A stretch of 64,000 nucleotides of DNA from Ahaetulla prasina. Its lineage: Eukaryota; Chordata; Lepidosauria; Squamata; Colubridae. The notes beneath the pieces are model-generated. The model was not told where the DNA came from and ran no database searches. It saw only the letters and a list, made by a program, of their open reading frames with translations. The stretch is from positions 277,527,524-277,591,523 of the forward strand of contig NC_080540.1 of assembly GCF_028640845.1 (NCBI RefSeq). The letters are read 5' to 3'. The translations under genes and the position numbers were made by a program. Of this stretch, positions 1-10,129 are shown piece by piece (position 1 is the first letter of the stretch; the number at the start of each line of letters is the position of its first letter).

Positions 1-144
1 CTTCTTATACCAAAGAGAATAAAGGCAGAGCAATCTTGCATTTCTTTCTCATTTCCTCTTCCTTTCCAAGGTTAAATTGGTGTTCACCTAATAACTGAAT
101 TCCTCTTTCAAAGCCTTCAAAGCCATTGCTGTAGTCCTCTACAC

Positions 145-225
145 CAGGGTTTTCCAATCTCAGCAACTTTAAGATGTGTGGACTTCAACACCAAGAACTT
201 CCCATTCAGCCAAGATCAAATCCTT
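145..225. repeat. Half copy of a palindromic hAT-type MITE
   Basis: The stretch matches one arm of a foldback element found complete at 35189-35323, 52265-52399 and 57642-57776 (shared core GTGGACTTCAA). Only one arm is recognisable and no target duplication is visible, so this is an old or truncated copy. Confidence 0.6.
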
Positions 226-1291
226 TAAAAATGGCAAGATACATTAAGTCCACATTCAGCAGAAAGGTACAATTTAATTTATCTTTTTGGGGGAACACTT
301 CCATGCTATTTCTTGGCTACAAAGCAAAAGTAATTTGCAATTTGCATGCTTCTGTATGTTTCAGCTTCCTTCCACAAAGCTGGTTTTGCTTCCTCCCATC
401 CAACTATTCACCCAGTATGACCCTGTTTAGTTTGTGCATTTCAGCCAACTTCTGTCAATTGGTTAGTTTTCATTCAGCTGCATAACCCAAATAAACACCA
501 CTGGTTTGTTTTGACTTTTCAGTTTCCTGTATACTTTCAGCTGCTTACTAATTTCTGCAAACATTTCTACTGTTTGTTTCAATCTATTATCCTTATCCCA
601 GATATTGATTTCTGTTTGCAGAGACCAGAATAAACTGTTACAGTCACTCATCATCCCTAATATTTACGTGGAAGTGTGCTAGATTAGCCAAATGCCCCAT
701 TAGAAGCCAGTATTATTGGACTGACAAATTTCATAATAAATAGTTTGCCTAGCAAATGCTGTTACTTTGATAGAGAAAAGCCTAGAAAAAAAAGACCTAT
801 AGACCCACCATTTTGTTTCTAAACAAAAGATGAAAACAACAAGAGTGATGAACTCAGGAACCTAATTTGGGAAAACCACTGAAAAAAATAGATATTAACA
901 TATATTAAGAAAACCAAGTTATCAAAAGCATTTACACTAGTCCAAGCAGATCAGGAGCTAAACATTTAGTGCAAAGCCTGCCTCAAAGTAGCTAGCATAT
1001 ATATATCTATATATCTGAAAGTGACATACAACAATAATAAATATCCCTCAGAATAGATCAAAGTAAACCTCATGCTACTGGATAGGGAGACTTTATCATT
1101 TAAATCAGTGAAAATCTGCTATGAAAAAAGCAACAAAGGAAAAATGAATACAGGAAAAATAGTGATATGTCACAGTTACTACCCTGGAGAACAACTGCAA
1201 TTGCTAATGGCAATCTATAATTTCTTAACAGCTTCTTCTCATTGAAGAAGCATTAGTTAATTATATGGGTCCTTGGTGCTCTCTGACCTCG
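226..1291. other. No supported feature
   Basis: AT-rich sequence with only short open frames and a short AT dinucleotide run near 1000-1015. I recognise no gene or repeat family here. Confidence 0.6.
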
Positions 1292-1378
1292 GATTACAGA
1301 TTAACAGAGTTGGAAGGGACCTTGTAGGTCATCTAGTCCAACCCCACTACCCAAGCAGGAGACGCTACATCATTAGGA
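1292..1378 (-). mobile_element. CR1 LINE 3'-end fragment
   Basis: The plus strand reads ACAGAGTTGGAAGGGACC followed by a GTCCAACCCC block, which is the reverse complement of the CR1 3' end that also closes the element at about 54870-54930. Only the terminal ~85 bp is present, as is usual for 5'-truncated CR1 insertions. It has no coding capacity. Confidence 0.7.
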
Positions 1379-1419
1379 ATTAAAAATTAAATCAAGGTTA
1401 AAAATTTCAAAATTATAGA

Positions 1420-3626
1420 GGCATGGCCGATGCCGCAAGTGAGACGGTTCCAAACCCCTGATGATATGGGGGTCCGTCCATTCCTAGGATTAGACCATAG
1501 CTGCCTCAAAGGGGCAGCGAAGAATGGGGGAGCCGTCGGAGTGAACGGGGAGGTTGCAAACTCCCCGCAGCTCCGGATTTCTTTCCCCCGACCAAGCGGG
1601 GAGGAATGCAGCAGCCATTGTTCATCGTGGCAGCTACAACAAAACCATGGCGGCCAAAGTTCAGGAAGGAGGAGTAAACATCAAGGCAACAGATTGTTGA
1701 AGTCGAGTGAGTTAAGATCTCACGAAGATACTTTGTCTCAAATATGGCACAAGCCTTGGGGAAAAGAACTTGAGACTGGCGGCTAAATTCTATGGGAAGT
1801 GAAAGTGGAAACCAATTTAAAAAATACACATTCTGGAAAGTGAATGAATTTGAATGGGGCATGGAATGGAAGTCAAGAGCACCAATTAAATAAGAAAAGG
1901 AATAAATTCTCTTATTAAGTAATGGTTTTGAAATTCCTGGAAGTTTTAATGGACTATTCAGAATAAAAGAAATGAAGTTTTTAATGGACTATTTAAGAAA
2001 AGAAATTTTATGAAGACAAATAAGCTGAGAAATATAAAATGGATACAGTGTTAAATTGAGATTGTAACTTAAAAGAGGATAATTAAAGAGTGAAGAAAAA
2101 TGAAGGGAAAATTGTTTCTCCGGATTTAAAATATTCACAACTTAATTCCATAATATAGTTAAGAAAAAATATCGGAAAATTGACCTCCACATACTAAAGC
2201 ATCTGAGAACAACGAAACTTTGTTACCAAAATGGTTACTTATTATTTGTGATTTGCAACTGTTTCAAATTGAGACATCTAGAGGCAGAGGCAGATAGCAA
2301 GAGCCGAATAGTTTTCTAATAACTATTCCCATGAGGATTGGTGTTGCTGGGTCTACACAACAGTTTTGGAAGAGAACTATAGATGGCTTGTGTTTGGATT
2401 ATAGAAATTAAGTGGTGAATTTGTTATTTAAGCGAATCCAGAGGCAGAGGAGGAATGCAAGAATGGAATAGCAGACTATTCCCATGGAGAAGGCTCTGTT
2501 GATGTGGTCACACGACGTTGTTTTTTTTTAAAGGACTTAATGGCTGCTCTCAGAATTATGTCAAGAATTTAATTAGAAGATGTTAATATTTATGTTAAAA
2601 TATAAGTGACAACTATAACAAAAATAATTGATGTTTTGGGGAATGGAGGGAAAGACAACAGAATAAATTGGGATAATGAGTGTTATTACGTTGAAGAAAA
2701 AGTCTTTTCTTTCTTTCTTTTCTTGTTTTTATGAATAAGGTAATAAAATGATTTGATAAAAACTTCTAAAGAAACAATTTAATATACTGGAGGAATAACT
2801 GATGGAAATGATTAGTAATTACCCTTTTAAATGTTAATTTTTTTGTTAGGTATTAAAAACTGATGAGATAGAAAATTTTTAAATATATGTTATTGATTTA
2901 GAGGCAGAGGAAGATGATGCGGGGAGTGGTCTTTGTGAATTCAGGACTACTCCTCTATAAGAAAGAAATTGTCTCTGTGATCGCTGGGCAGTTTTAAGAA
3001 AGAGTTTTTGGATGGTCTGTCCTCTGATTAGTAATGAAGACATAAAGCTTGAAGAAGAAGAAAATACATTGTATTAGATTATACTTTGGGTGAAAATTAA
3101 GATGTTTTAAGATGTACCTGAAAAATAATTTGTTCACAACAATTTCTTTTTCATGTTTATAAAATTATTGATTTTATTGATTTAGAGGCAGAGGAAGATG
3201 ATGGGGGTGGGAGTGGTCTTTGTGAGTTCAGGACTACTCCTATATAAGAAAGAAATTGTCTATGTGATTGCTGGGCAGTTTTAAGAAAGAGTTTTTGGAT
3301 GGACTAACCTCTGATTAGTAATGAAGACATAAAGCTTTGATTGGTGAAATGAAAAACTTAATAGAAGATTTATTAATGATGTTTTAGGGAATTAAGCTTG
3401 GGGACTAGACTTCTTTTAAATACCTTTCAGAATAGGTTGAATTTGATTTTTTTTTAATTAGATCTGTGCAAAATAATTAAATTTGAGAAGAAGAAGAAAA
3501 TACATTGTATTAGATTATAATTTGGGTGAAATTTAATATGTTTTAAGGTGTACTTCACCAATAATTTGTTCACAATGACTTTTTTTCCATGTTTATAAAA
3601 AAATAAAAATATTTTGGAAAAAAAAA
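1420..3626 (+). mobile_element. A-tailed retroposon of unclear family, probably L1-derived and non-autonomous
   Basis: Seen: the 14-bp direct repeat TTCAAAATTATAGA flanks the interval at 1406-1419 and 3627-3640, and the right end runs into an A-run. The first ~350 bases are GC- and CpG-rich, starting GGCATGGCCGATGCCGC, with a second YY1-like ATGGCGGCC motif near 1647. The rest is AG-rich and lacks any long open frame. Known: a target duplication of about 14 bp, a poly(A) tail and a YY1-like motif at the very 5' end are typical of L1 or L1-mobilised elements. Inference: this is a full-length insertion of an L1-driven element keeping a 5'UTR-like head and losing coding sequence. It could also be a separate composite retroposon. 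A 118-codon frame at 1430-1786 resembles nothing I know. Confidence 0.6.
2281..3420 (+). repeat. Four diverged internal repeat units of the 1420-3626 retroposon
   Basis: Units begin at 2281, 2441, 2901 and 3185, each opening with GAGGCAGAGG and followed by a related block (a CTATTCC or CTACTCC motif, then a CAGTTTT motif). The last two units are almost identical over about 200 bp, and the first two are more diverged. The repeated monomers lie inside the element and stop before its A-tail. Confidence 0.65.
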
Positions 3627-3640
3627 TTCAAAATTATAGA

Positions 3641-4523
3641 ATGATAATGACAAATATTAAAAGAGGGGGAAATAGTCCTTTAGCATCGGATTAGGCAGGT
3701 GGGGGGGCCTCTTGAGAGACACGTTCTGATGCCTTTGCAGAATGTTATTCATAGTTATAAACTCCAACCCTAATCTAATCTACCCTGAGGTCTCAAAACT
3801 GGAATATATAAAAGAATTTGCAATAAAGATATACAAATAAATAAATAAATAAATAAATTTGGCATTCTCTGATTTGCAGGTATATTTTAAGAGTACTTTG
3901 TCAGCTTTGTATCCCATGACCATCCTTCCTAGTTGGAACTTTTCAACTGATAGGAAAAGATTTGGCAAACTTTTTACAGTAAAGAACTACCAAAGTCTGC
4001 AATCAAAAGAGGGAACTCTTATTTTTAGTGACTTTCAAAATAGCTCACTGTTAGCGCTAAAAGCAGAAGACAAGAATGAAACTCCAACAAAAGGTTGGCA
4101 ATCCCAATGATGACTACATGAAAACGTATGCTTCTATTTTAACACTCTACCTCACTTTTCTACTAGTAGAGTAAAAGCGCCTGCATACAACTTCTTTCAG
4201 AAGTTTTTTTTTTAAATCCCAAGGTCAAACTAAAAGCAATTAAAGCAAGGGTGAAGTAAGCAGCAGGTCAGAAGCTCATAAAGCTAGTTTGTTGTCCCTC
4301 CCCCTTTGCCTTCCTATGATGCCATCAATTTTTCAGAAAAGTCCTGAGGAAAACTAACACATTTTTTCAAAAGAAAAACACACACACAAAAGTACATGGG
4401 GCTTATTTTGGGAATCATAACATCATGAATAAAATGGCCACTTCCCCCATGAACAAGATTACATATGAAATGTGATTTCATTACATTAATATTTTGGGTA
4501 ATCTGTTTTTGATATCTAAGCCT
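3641..4523. other. No gene seen; short AAAT microsatellite
   Basis: Apparently unique DNA. A short (AAAT)n run lies near 3836-3858. Small open frames here have no recognisable content. Confidence 0.55.
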
Positions 4524-4866
4524 GCCTTCCTTCCTTCCTTCCTTCCTTCCTTCCTTCCTTCCTTCCTTCCTTCCTTCCTCCCTCCCTCCCTCCCTCCCTC
4601 CCTCCCTCCCTCCCTCCCTCCCTCCCTCCCTCCCTCCTCCTCCCTCCCTCCTCCTTCTTCCCTCCTCCTCCCTCCTCCCTCCTCCTTCATTCCTCCTCCC
4701 TCCTCCCCTTGTTCTCTCCCTTCCTCCCTCCTCCTTCCCTCCTCCCCTCCCTCCCCTCCTCCTTCATACCTCCCTCCCTGGTTCCCTCCCTTCCTTCCTC
4801 TCATCCTCCCATCCCTCCCTCCCTCCTTCCCTCCCTCCCTTCTTTCCTCCCTCCCTTCCTTCCTAA
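4524..4866. repeat. Long polypyrimidine tract: (CCTT)n grading into (CCTC)n
   Basis: About 340 bp is almost purely C and T on the plus strand: a clean CCTT array, then a clean CCTC array, then interrupted CTC/CCTT sequence. The minus strand is therefore a continuous purine tract. It keeps frames open in both directions (low-complexity Ser/Pro/Leu-rich or Glu/Gly/Arg-rich translations), and these are artefacts. Confidence 0.9.
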
Positions 4867-5494
4867 GATATGATTACATTCTGACATTCAAAGGCAGCAG
4901 GATTCAATTTAAACTCACCGGAAGACATTTCCCCAGAGATGTATTTCCCTTACCTCAATGACTTTTATTTAATAAAAAAAGCTTGTCAATCAGATTTAAC
5001 GGGGGAACAACAAACTGCCCGCAGTTGCTTCATTTTTTTTTCCAGAGTGGTGTGAACATGGGAAAGATGTTATGACCCTTTAGAGAACATTAATACTGCA
5101 TTGTTTCAGTCACAGAGAATCAAAACCTTGATAACAGTTTGCATAGTCCTTCTGTATTTCTCGTAAAGCAGAAACAACTGGGAAATTGAAAGATCAGCCC
5201 CAAACAATCTGGCAAACAGCCTCTGGAGAAATTGTGCCATCTCAAAAAATAGAAACTTTTAAAAACAAAAAAGTAAGCTCTTGATAAAGACTGAAAACCC
5301 CGTCATCTGTCCACTTGCTTTCTGGAATGGCAGGTTTGTTAACATGTCTCTCAGCTCTTCTGAGAATGATACTTAAGTTTATATGCTACTCATGCAAAAA
5401 TTTAAAAAAAAATATTTCTAAGAAGGTGCTATCACAATTCAAAAACCCATTGTACAGTGAAACAAATGAACTGAATAAAACTTAGAGCCAACAC
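4867..5494. other. No supported feature
   Basis: Apparently unique, AT-rich, with no open frame worth reporting. Confidence 0.55.
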
Positions 5495-5628
5495 CATGGG
5501 TGTCAAACTCACGGCCCACAGGCCGGATGCATCATGCGCTGGCCACACCCACACCCGGTTTAGCGAAAGGGAAAAAGTCATGATACGTCACGTGATGACG
5601 CCATGACAATGCGAGTTTGACACCCCTG
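5495..5628. mobile_element. hAT-type MITE, 134 bp
   Basis: The ends are inverted (CATGGGTGTCAAACTC on the left, GAGTTTGACACCCCTG on the right), the typical terminal repeat of short hAT derivatives. Eight bases on each side match at 6 of 8 positions (GCCAACAC and GCCAGCAG), consistent with an aged 8-bp target duplication. It is non-coding. Confidence 0.75.
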
Positions 5629-5844
5629 GCCAGCAGTATAAAAATAAGAACACTACCTCTGGCTCACTCTTGCCTTGAATTCTCACTCCCGGCAAGCAAA
5701 TCTCCATAAAGAAATTTAAGTGGTGGAGTGAGACACAGATTCAAAAGTGATAGCTCCACAAGCACTCCAACACGCAAAATTTGCAAATAATAAAACTCAC
5801 TTGTTTACATCAAGTCTGTATCAAAAATCCTAACACACTGCACC

Positions 5845-5941
5845 AGTGTGTTTCCCAGTCTTAGCCATTTAAAATCCTAGCAGGGGTATTTGGGGTGGTT
5901 GAAGTCCATACACCTAAAAATAGCTAAGGTTGAGAAATACT
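5845..5941. repeat. Degenerate copy of the palindromic hAT-type MITE
   Basis: It keeps the GTTGAAGTCC and AAGGTTGAGAAATACTG blocks of the foldback family on its right side and a weak left arm. The target duplication is not clear. Confidence 0.45.
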
Positions 5942-6082
5942 GCACTAATACCTCTCTGTTTTCTTCATCTATTGAAGAATATACAACAATGCTTGAGCTT
6001 CTGCAAAATAAGAAACTCCTTGAAGCACTGAAGAAAAAAACAAAAATGTCCAGACAGAGCCCATCTAGCAAAGGAAGGATGG

Positions 6083-6188
6083 AAGTTGATCTTGGTGAGA
6101 TTTGAACTACCAAATTGCAGGCAGCTGGCAGTCAGCAGAAGTAACCTGCAGTACTGCATTTTAACCACTCACTGCACCTCCGTGGCTC
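6083..6188 (-). mobile_element. tRNA-derived SINE head (truncated)
   Basis: On the minus strand it reads like a tRNA-related SINE head (GTGCAGTGAGTGGTTAAAAT, then a box-B-like GTTCAAATCTC). It resembles the head of the SINE at 58805-59037. The L2-like tail is missing, so this is a partial copy. Confidence 0.65.
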
Positions 6189-6249
6189 ATTGCCCTAATC
6201 AACACACCCTGCCTTCTGCAAAATTTAAAGTGTGTCCAACCATCCAAAG

Positions 6250-6803
6250 ATTCTTTATTCCTGCTTAGAGGTCCCCAAAGTTTACTAGATAAAACAAATG
6301 TATTAGATAAAACAACGGCAGCACACTAAATTATAACATACAATCCGCTTCCTCTGCTTGATGTCTTCCAGATATGTTGGACAGTGACCACCAGAATTCT
6401 AAGCTCCATAGTCTCTTACCAATGTAAAATACAACATGAAACATGATCTTGGTGAGTCTGAATATCTTCTTTTAAGTTATGAATGTTACCACTATAGGCA
6501 ACATTTTAGGGAATGTGGTTCATCTCATCAGATGATGAAAATATGGCTCACTGTGACTCAAACATACATTTAACTGATTCCAAATATTCCAAAATGCCGA
6601 GACTTATGAATAAATCTGTCTACATAGAAGAGCACACCTTTTTAAAATTTAATTACATTAATTAAAATCATAACCTTAAGAATGCTTGGCAAATCCATTT
6701 TGTTAGGCTTTCCAATTACATGAGTTTGATACTCAGCAGAGATATCTCATGGTATCTCATGATATCATATATCTCAGCAGAGATATCATGATAGCAGAGA
6801 TAA
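6250..6803. other. No gene; short GATATC-rich local repeats near 6738-6805
   Basis: Nothing recognisable apart from a local patch of repeated CAGAGATATC/TCATGATATC words just before the next CR1 fragment, which may be slippage-generated. Confidence 0.5.
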
Positions 6804-7252
6804 CATGACCTGAGTTTAACTCATGGAATCATCTGTTACAATGTCCTTCCTGTTGAAGATTACTTCAGTTTCAATCGCAACAATACACGAGCACACAATA
6901 GATTTAAGCTTAATGTGAACCGCTCCAATCTTGATTGCAGAAAATATGACTTCAGTAACAGAGTTGTTAATGCCTGGAATGCACTACCTGACTCTGTGGT
7001 CTGTTCCCAAAATCCTCAAAGCTTTAATCAAAGACTATCTACTCTTGACTTCACCCCATTCCTAAGAGGTCTGTAAGGGGCATGCATAAGAGCACCAGCA
7101 TGCCTACCGTTTCTGTCCTAATGTTCCCTTTGATTTTATCCAATTCATATAGTTATTTCATGCTTATGCTTATATATATGCTTAAATATCGTATAGTTAT
7201 TTCTTGCTTATGCTTATATATACTGTTGTGACAAATAAATAAATAAAAAAAA
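6804..7252 (+). mobile_element. CR1 LINE 3' fragment
   Basis: It encodes the C-terminal tail of CR1 ORF2 (the translation includes NRFKLNVNRSNLDCRKYDFS and a stop after TPFLRGL), followed by the 3'UTR and an (AAATA)n tail. The same sequence occurs at 8029-8660 and, reversed, at 22634-23288 and 26880-27545. It is 5'-truncated and has no catalytic domain. Confidence 0.85.
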
Positions 7253-8028
7253 TATTCTGGAATAATGAATCTGTTCATAGTAGCAACTCCAGCTATTTGA
7301 TATTCTAAAGTGTCTCTTGCAGTTTTATTGGAGAATGGAAAACTTCAGCTCAATTCTCCAATTTCTTAAAATAGTTGATTTTATGTGTTAGTTTAAAAGG
7401 CTGCATTAAACATAGAAACGCATAAGGATAAACATGGACATCCACAGAACAGGAGCAGGTTGCTGCTGCTCTAATGCCCTACTCGGGAATACAATGCTGG
7501 ATGAGATAAGTGATTTGGTTGCATCTAGGAGGCTTCTTTTGATGCTCTTATGCACGCAATGATGCTTCAGTCTAAAGCAATGAGCGAAACACAAATGAGG
7601 AACCTAATGACTCTGACTTATACCCTCAAGAGAATAGTGAGGAAATTCTTAATATGGAACATGAATCACGAGTTGTCTGTATTAGCGATAACAGCAATTA
7701 AGTCACTAAGTCTTGGTGGATTCCATTTTTAAAAATAACTTTCTTTTCATTTTGGATGAATTCCTAGTAGGTTGAATCGATTGCATAACAACCATGTGCT
7801 ATTTTGACCTGCGAAGCCCATTTTTCCTGCCCATTTTATTCTGTAATTACTATGTTGCTTCCCATCTGATGTAAGAAAGGTAGCCGAACACTAGTACGAG
7901 ATCTTGCTCAGAGTCATCTATGAGTTGAATGTTTGGATGTTATCTTAAAGGGAATTAGTCTTGATATTAAGAGGGGTATATTAAGAGGTGGATATTAGTT
8001 TCTAATATCATTTCTGACATTAATACAA
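7253..8028. other. No supported feature
   Basis: No repeat family or gene recognised. Confidence 0.5.
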
Positions 8029-8591
8029 TTTCTGACATCAATACAACTGAACGTGTCCAGAAATATTTTACAAGAGTTCTCCACTCTTCTGAATACAACA
8101 AAATACCTTATGCCACCAGACTTGAAATCCTGGGTTTAGAAAATTTAGAACTATGCCACCTTCGACATGACCTGAGTTTAACTCGTAGAATCATCTATTA
8201 CAATGTCCTTCCTGTCGAAGACTACTTCAGCTTCAGTTGCAACAATACACAAGCACGCAATAGATTTAAGCTTAATGTTAACCGCTCCAATCTTGATTGC
8301 AGAAAATATGACTTCAGTAACAGAGTTGTTAATGCCTGGAATGCACTACCTGACTCTGTGGTCTCTTCCCAAAATCCCCAAAGCTTCAACCAAAAACTGT
8401 CTACTATTGACCTCACCCCATTCCTAAGAGGTCTATAAGGGGCATGCATAAGAGCACAAACGTGCCTACCATTCCTGTCCCATTGTTTCCTTTCATTATA
8501 TCCAATTAATATAGTTATTACATACCCATACTCATATATATGCTTATATATTGTATAATTATTTCATTCTTATGCTTATATACTGTGTGAC

Positions 8592-8658
<67 letters not shown>

Positions 8659-8660
8659 AG
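8029..8660 (+). mobile_element. CR1 LINE 3' fragment with long (AAAT)n tail
   Basis: It runs from the region encoding the C-terminal part of ORF2 (TERVQKYFTRVLHSSEYNK-like translation) through the stop and the 3'UTR to an AAAT array of about 65 bp ending near 8660. It is truncated at the 5' side, and indels break the frame. It is close in sequence to the copy at 6804-7252. Confidence 0.85.
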
Positions 8661-8772
8661 TATATCCCCTCTTGAATTACAGGCAACTTTCCATATATCA
8701 ACTGTTGGGATGCAAGGGTTGAAGGAGAACCACTGTCCTCTTATTCATGATTGTTAATTTCTCGTTTGGTTG

Positions 8773-8945
8773 TTGAATTTATGTTTACCGACAAAGAAAT
8801 AAAGGAAGACTAATATAGATCTATTTCAAGCTAGTTAGCTCTCATCATCTAGTCATACCCTTCTGGAAATCAAACCTGGTAAATAGCTTGAAATGGATCT
8901 TATACTAGTCTCCCTTTATTTCTTTGTTGGTACACATAAATTCAA
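8773..8945. repeat. Inverted repeat (foldback element) of unknown family
   Basis: Arms of about 61 bp (8773-8833 and 8884-8945) are reverse complements with few mismatches. The outer 12 bases, TTGAATTTATGT and ACATAAATTCAA, match perfectly. The loop is about 50 bp. There are no coding frames and I see no obvious target duplication. It looks like a MITE, but I cannot name the family. Confidence 0.7.
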
Positions 8946-10113
8946 TAGTTTGAATTTATTAACTGCGCAGGCAGTTGCCTTTGCGACAATAGTTTGCGAA
9001 GGCCTGCGAAGGCTCCTGGATTGGGGGCTGGAAGGCGAAGGAGAAGGCAGTGTGCTCCATCCCATAGTTGGGTGGACCAGGTTGCTGTGGTGGACCTGTC
9101 TCACCAGAAAAGGCACCCTCTCCCCCTTCTCATTTGATTGCCCACCATACGATGCAGAATGCTAAACTAGGCAAGCCCCTAGTCTGACCCAGCAGAATTT
9201 TCAATATATCATTATTTTTCACAGTTTGTGATTGCGAATAAAGATTTTTTACAAATGAGAATGTAGTTGAACATTATAAATGACCAGCAATAATACAAAA
9301 ACAATGAAACATGTGTTATGACATCATGATGCAAACCCTGGATTTTACACTTGCATGATGACCTCATGTTATAAGTGCTAAGTAATGTGATTTCATCGTG
9401 AGGTTGTGATGCACATTTTGTCCCTTGGCTTCATCTGCACACTCCTTCTGAGTGTGAGGCTTCTTAGCTTTCTGCTATGCCGTAGATTATCCCTTCAGTG
9501 AAATGAGATGAGTAATTATGAATCATCCATATTTTTCATGGCAAAAGGGTGAACTAATTCAATTCTGTTCGTGTACTTTTTAAAAAATTGTCGATCGTCC
9601 CAGTGATACAAACTCTGGTTTTGAGTTACAGTTTCCCCTGATTTTGTCTGAACGAACTGGACATGTTCTTTGATGTTCCACCTCTAATCCCTGGTGACCT
9701 TCAAATGAAACTAAAACAAAAATGGGGAAAGATAGGAAATGTGTTTGTTTTTAGCATTGCTGTGGCATAAAAATAAGCTGGTTTCTCTTGATGAGAAACA
9801 ATGGGAAGATGTACCTAACAGCAAGTTAATGAGCACTTTCAAAGAGGAACAATGTACAGTAACTTGAGAATAATTAGTGAAAAAACATCTGAAAAATGGA
9901 TTATGTAAAAAGAGATGTTAACAACAAGTAGAAGCTCATGACCTTCTCCTTGAGTTATAGATTCAGGAAAATCTATTAATAGTCATCTCAAGCACAGTCC
10001 ATTCTATACACAGGAGCAGTTCTGAATTGAGATCATCATTGTCCCCCTGAGTCCTTCTGATGTCATGGACTTGTGTGGGAGTTAAAGTTCAATTTTTGCT
10101 CCAGAGAAAACAC
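8946..10113. other. No supported feature
   Basis: Apparently unique sequence. A low-complexity open frame at 8893-9165 has no recognisable domain. Confidence 0.5.
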
Positions 10114-10129
10114 TGTTAACATATTTCTT

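Noticed and set aside
1430..1862. Overlapping 118-codon frames on both strands at the start of the 2.2-kb retroposon
   Set aside because: They lie in a CpG-rich 5'UTR-like head, have no recognisable domain, and overlap each other on opposite strands.
4494..4961. Ser/Pro/Leu-rich 155-codon frame and the opposite Glu/Gly/Arg-rich frame
   Set aside because: Both are translations of the CCTT/CCTC microsatellite and have no non-repetitive coding content.
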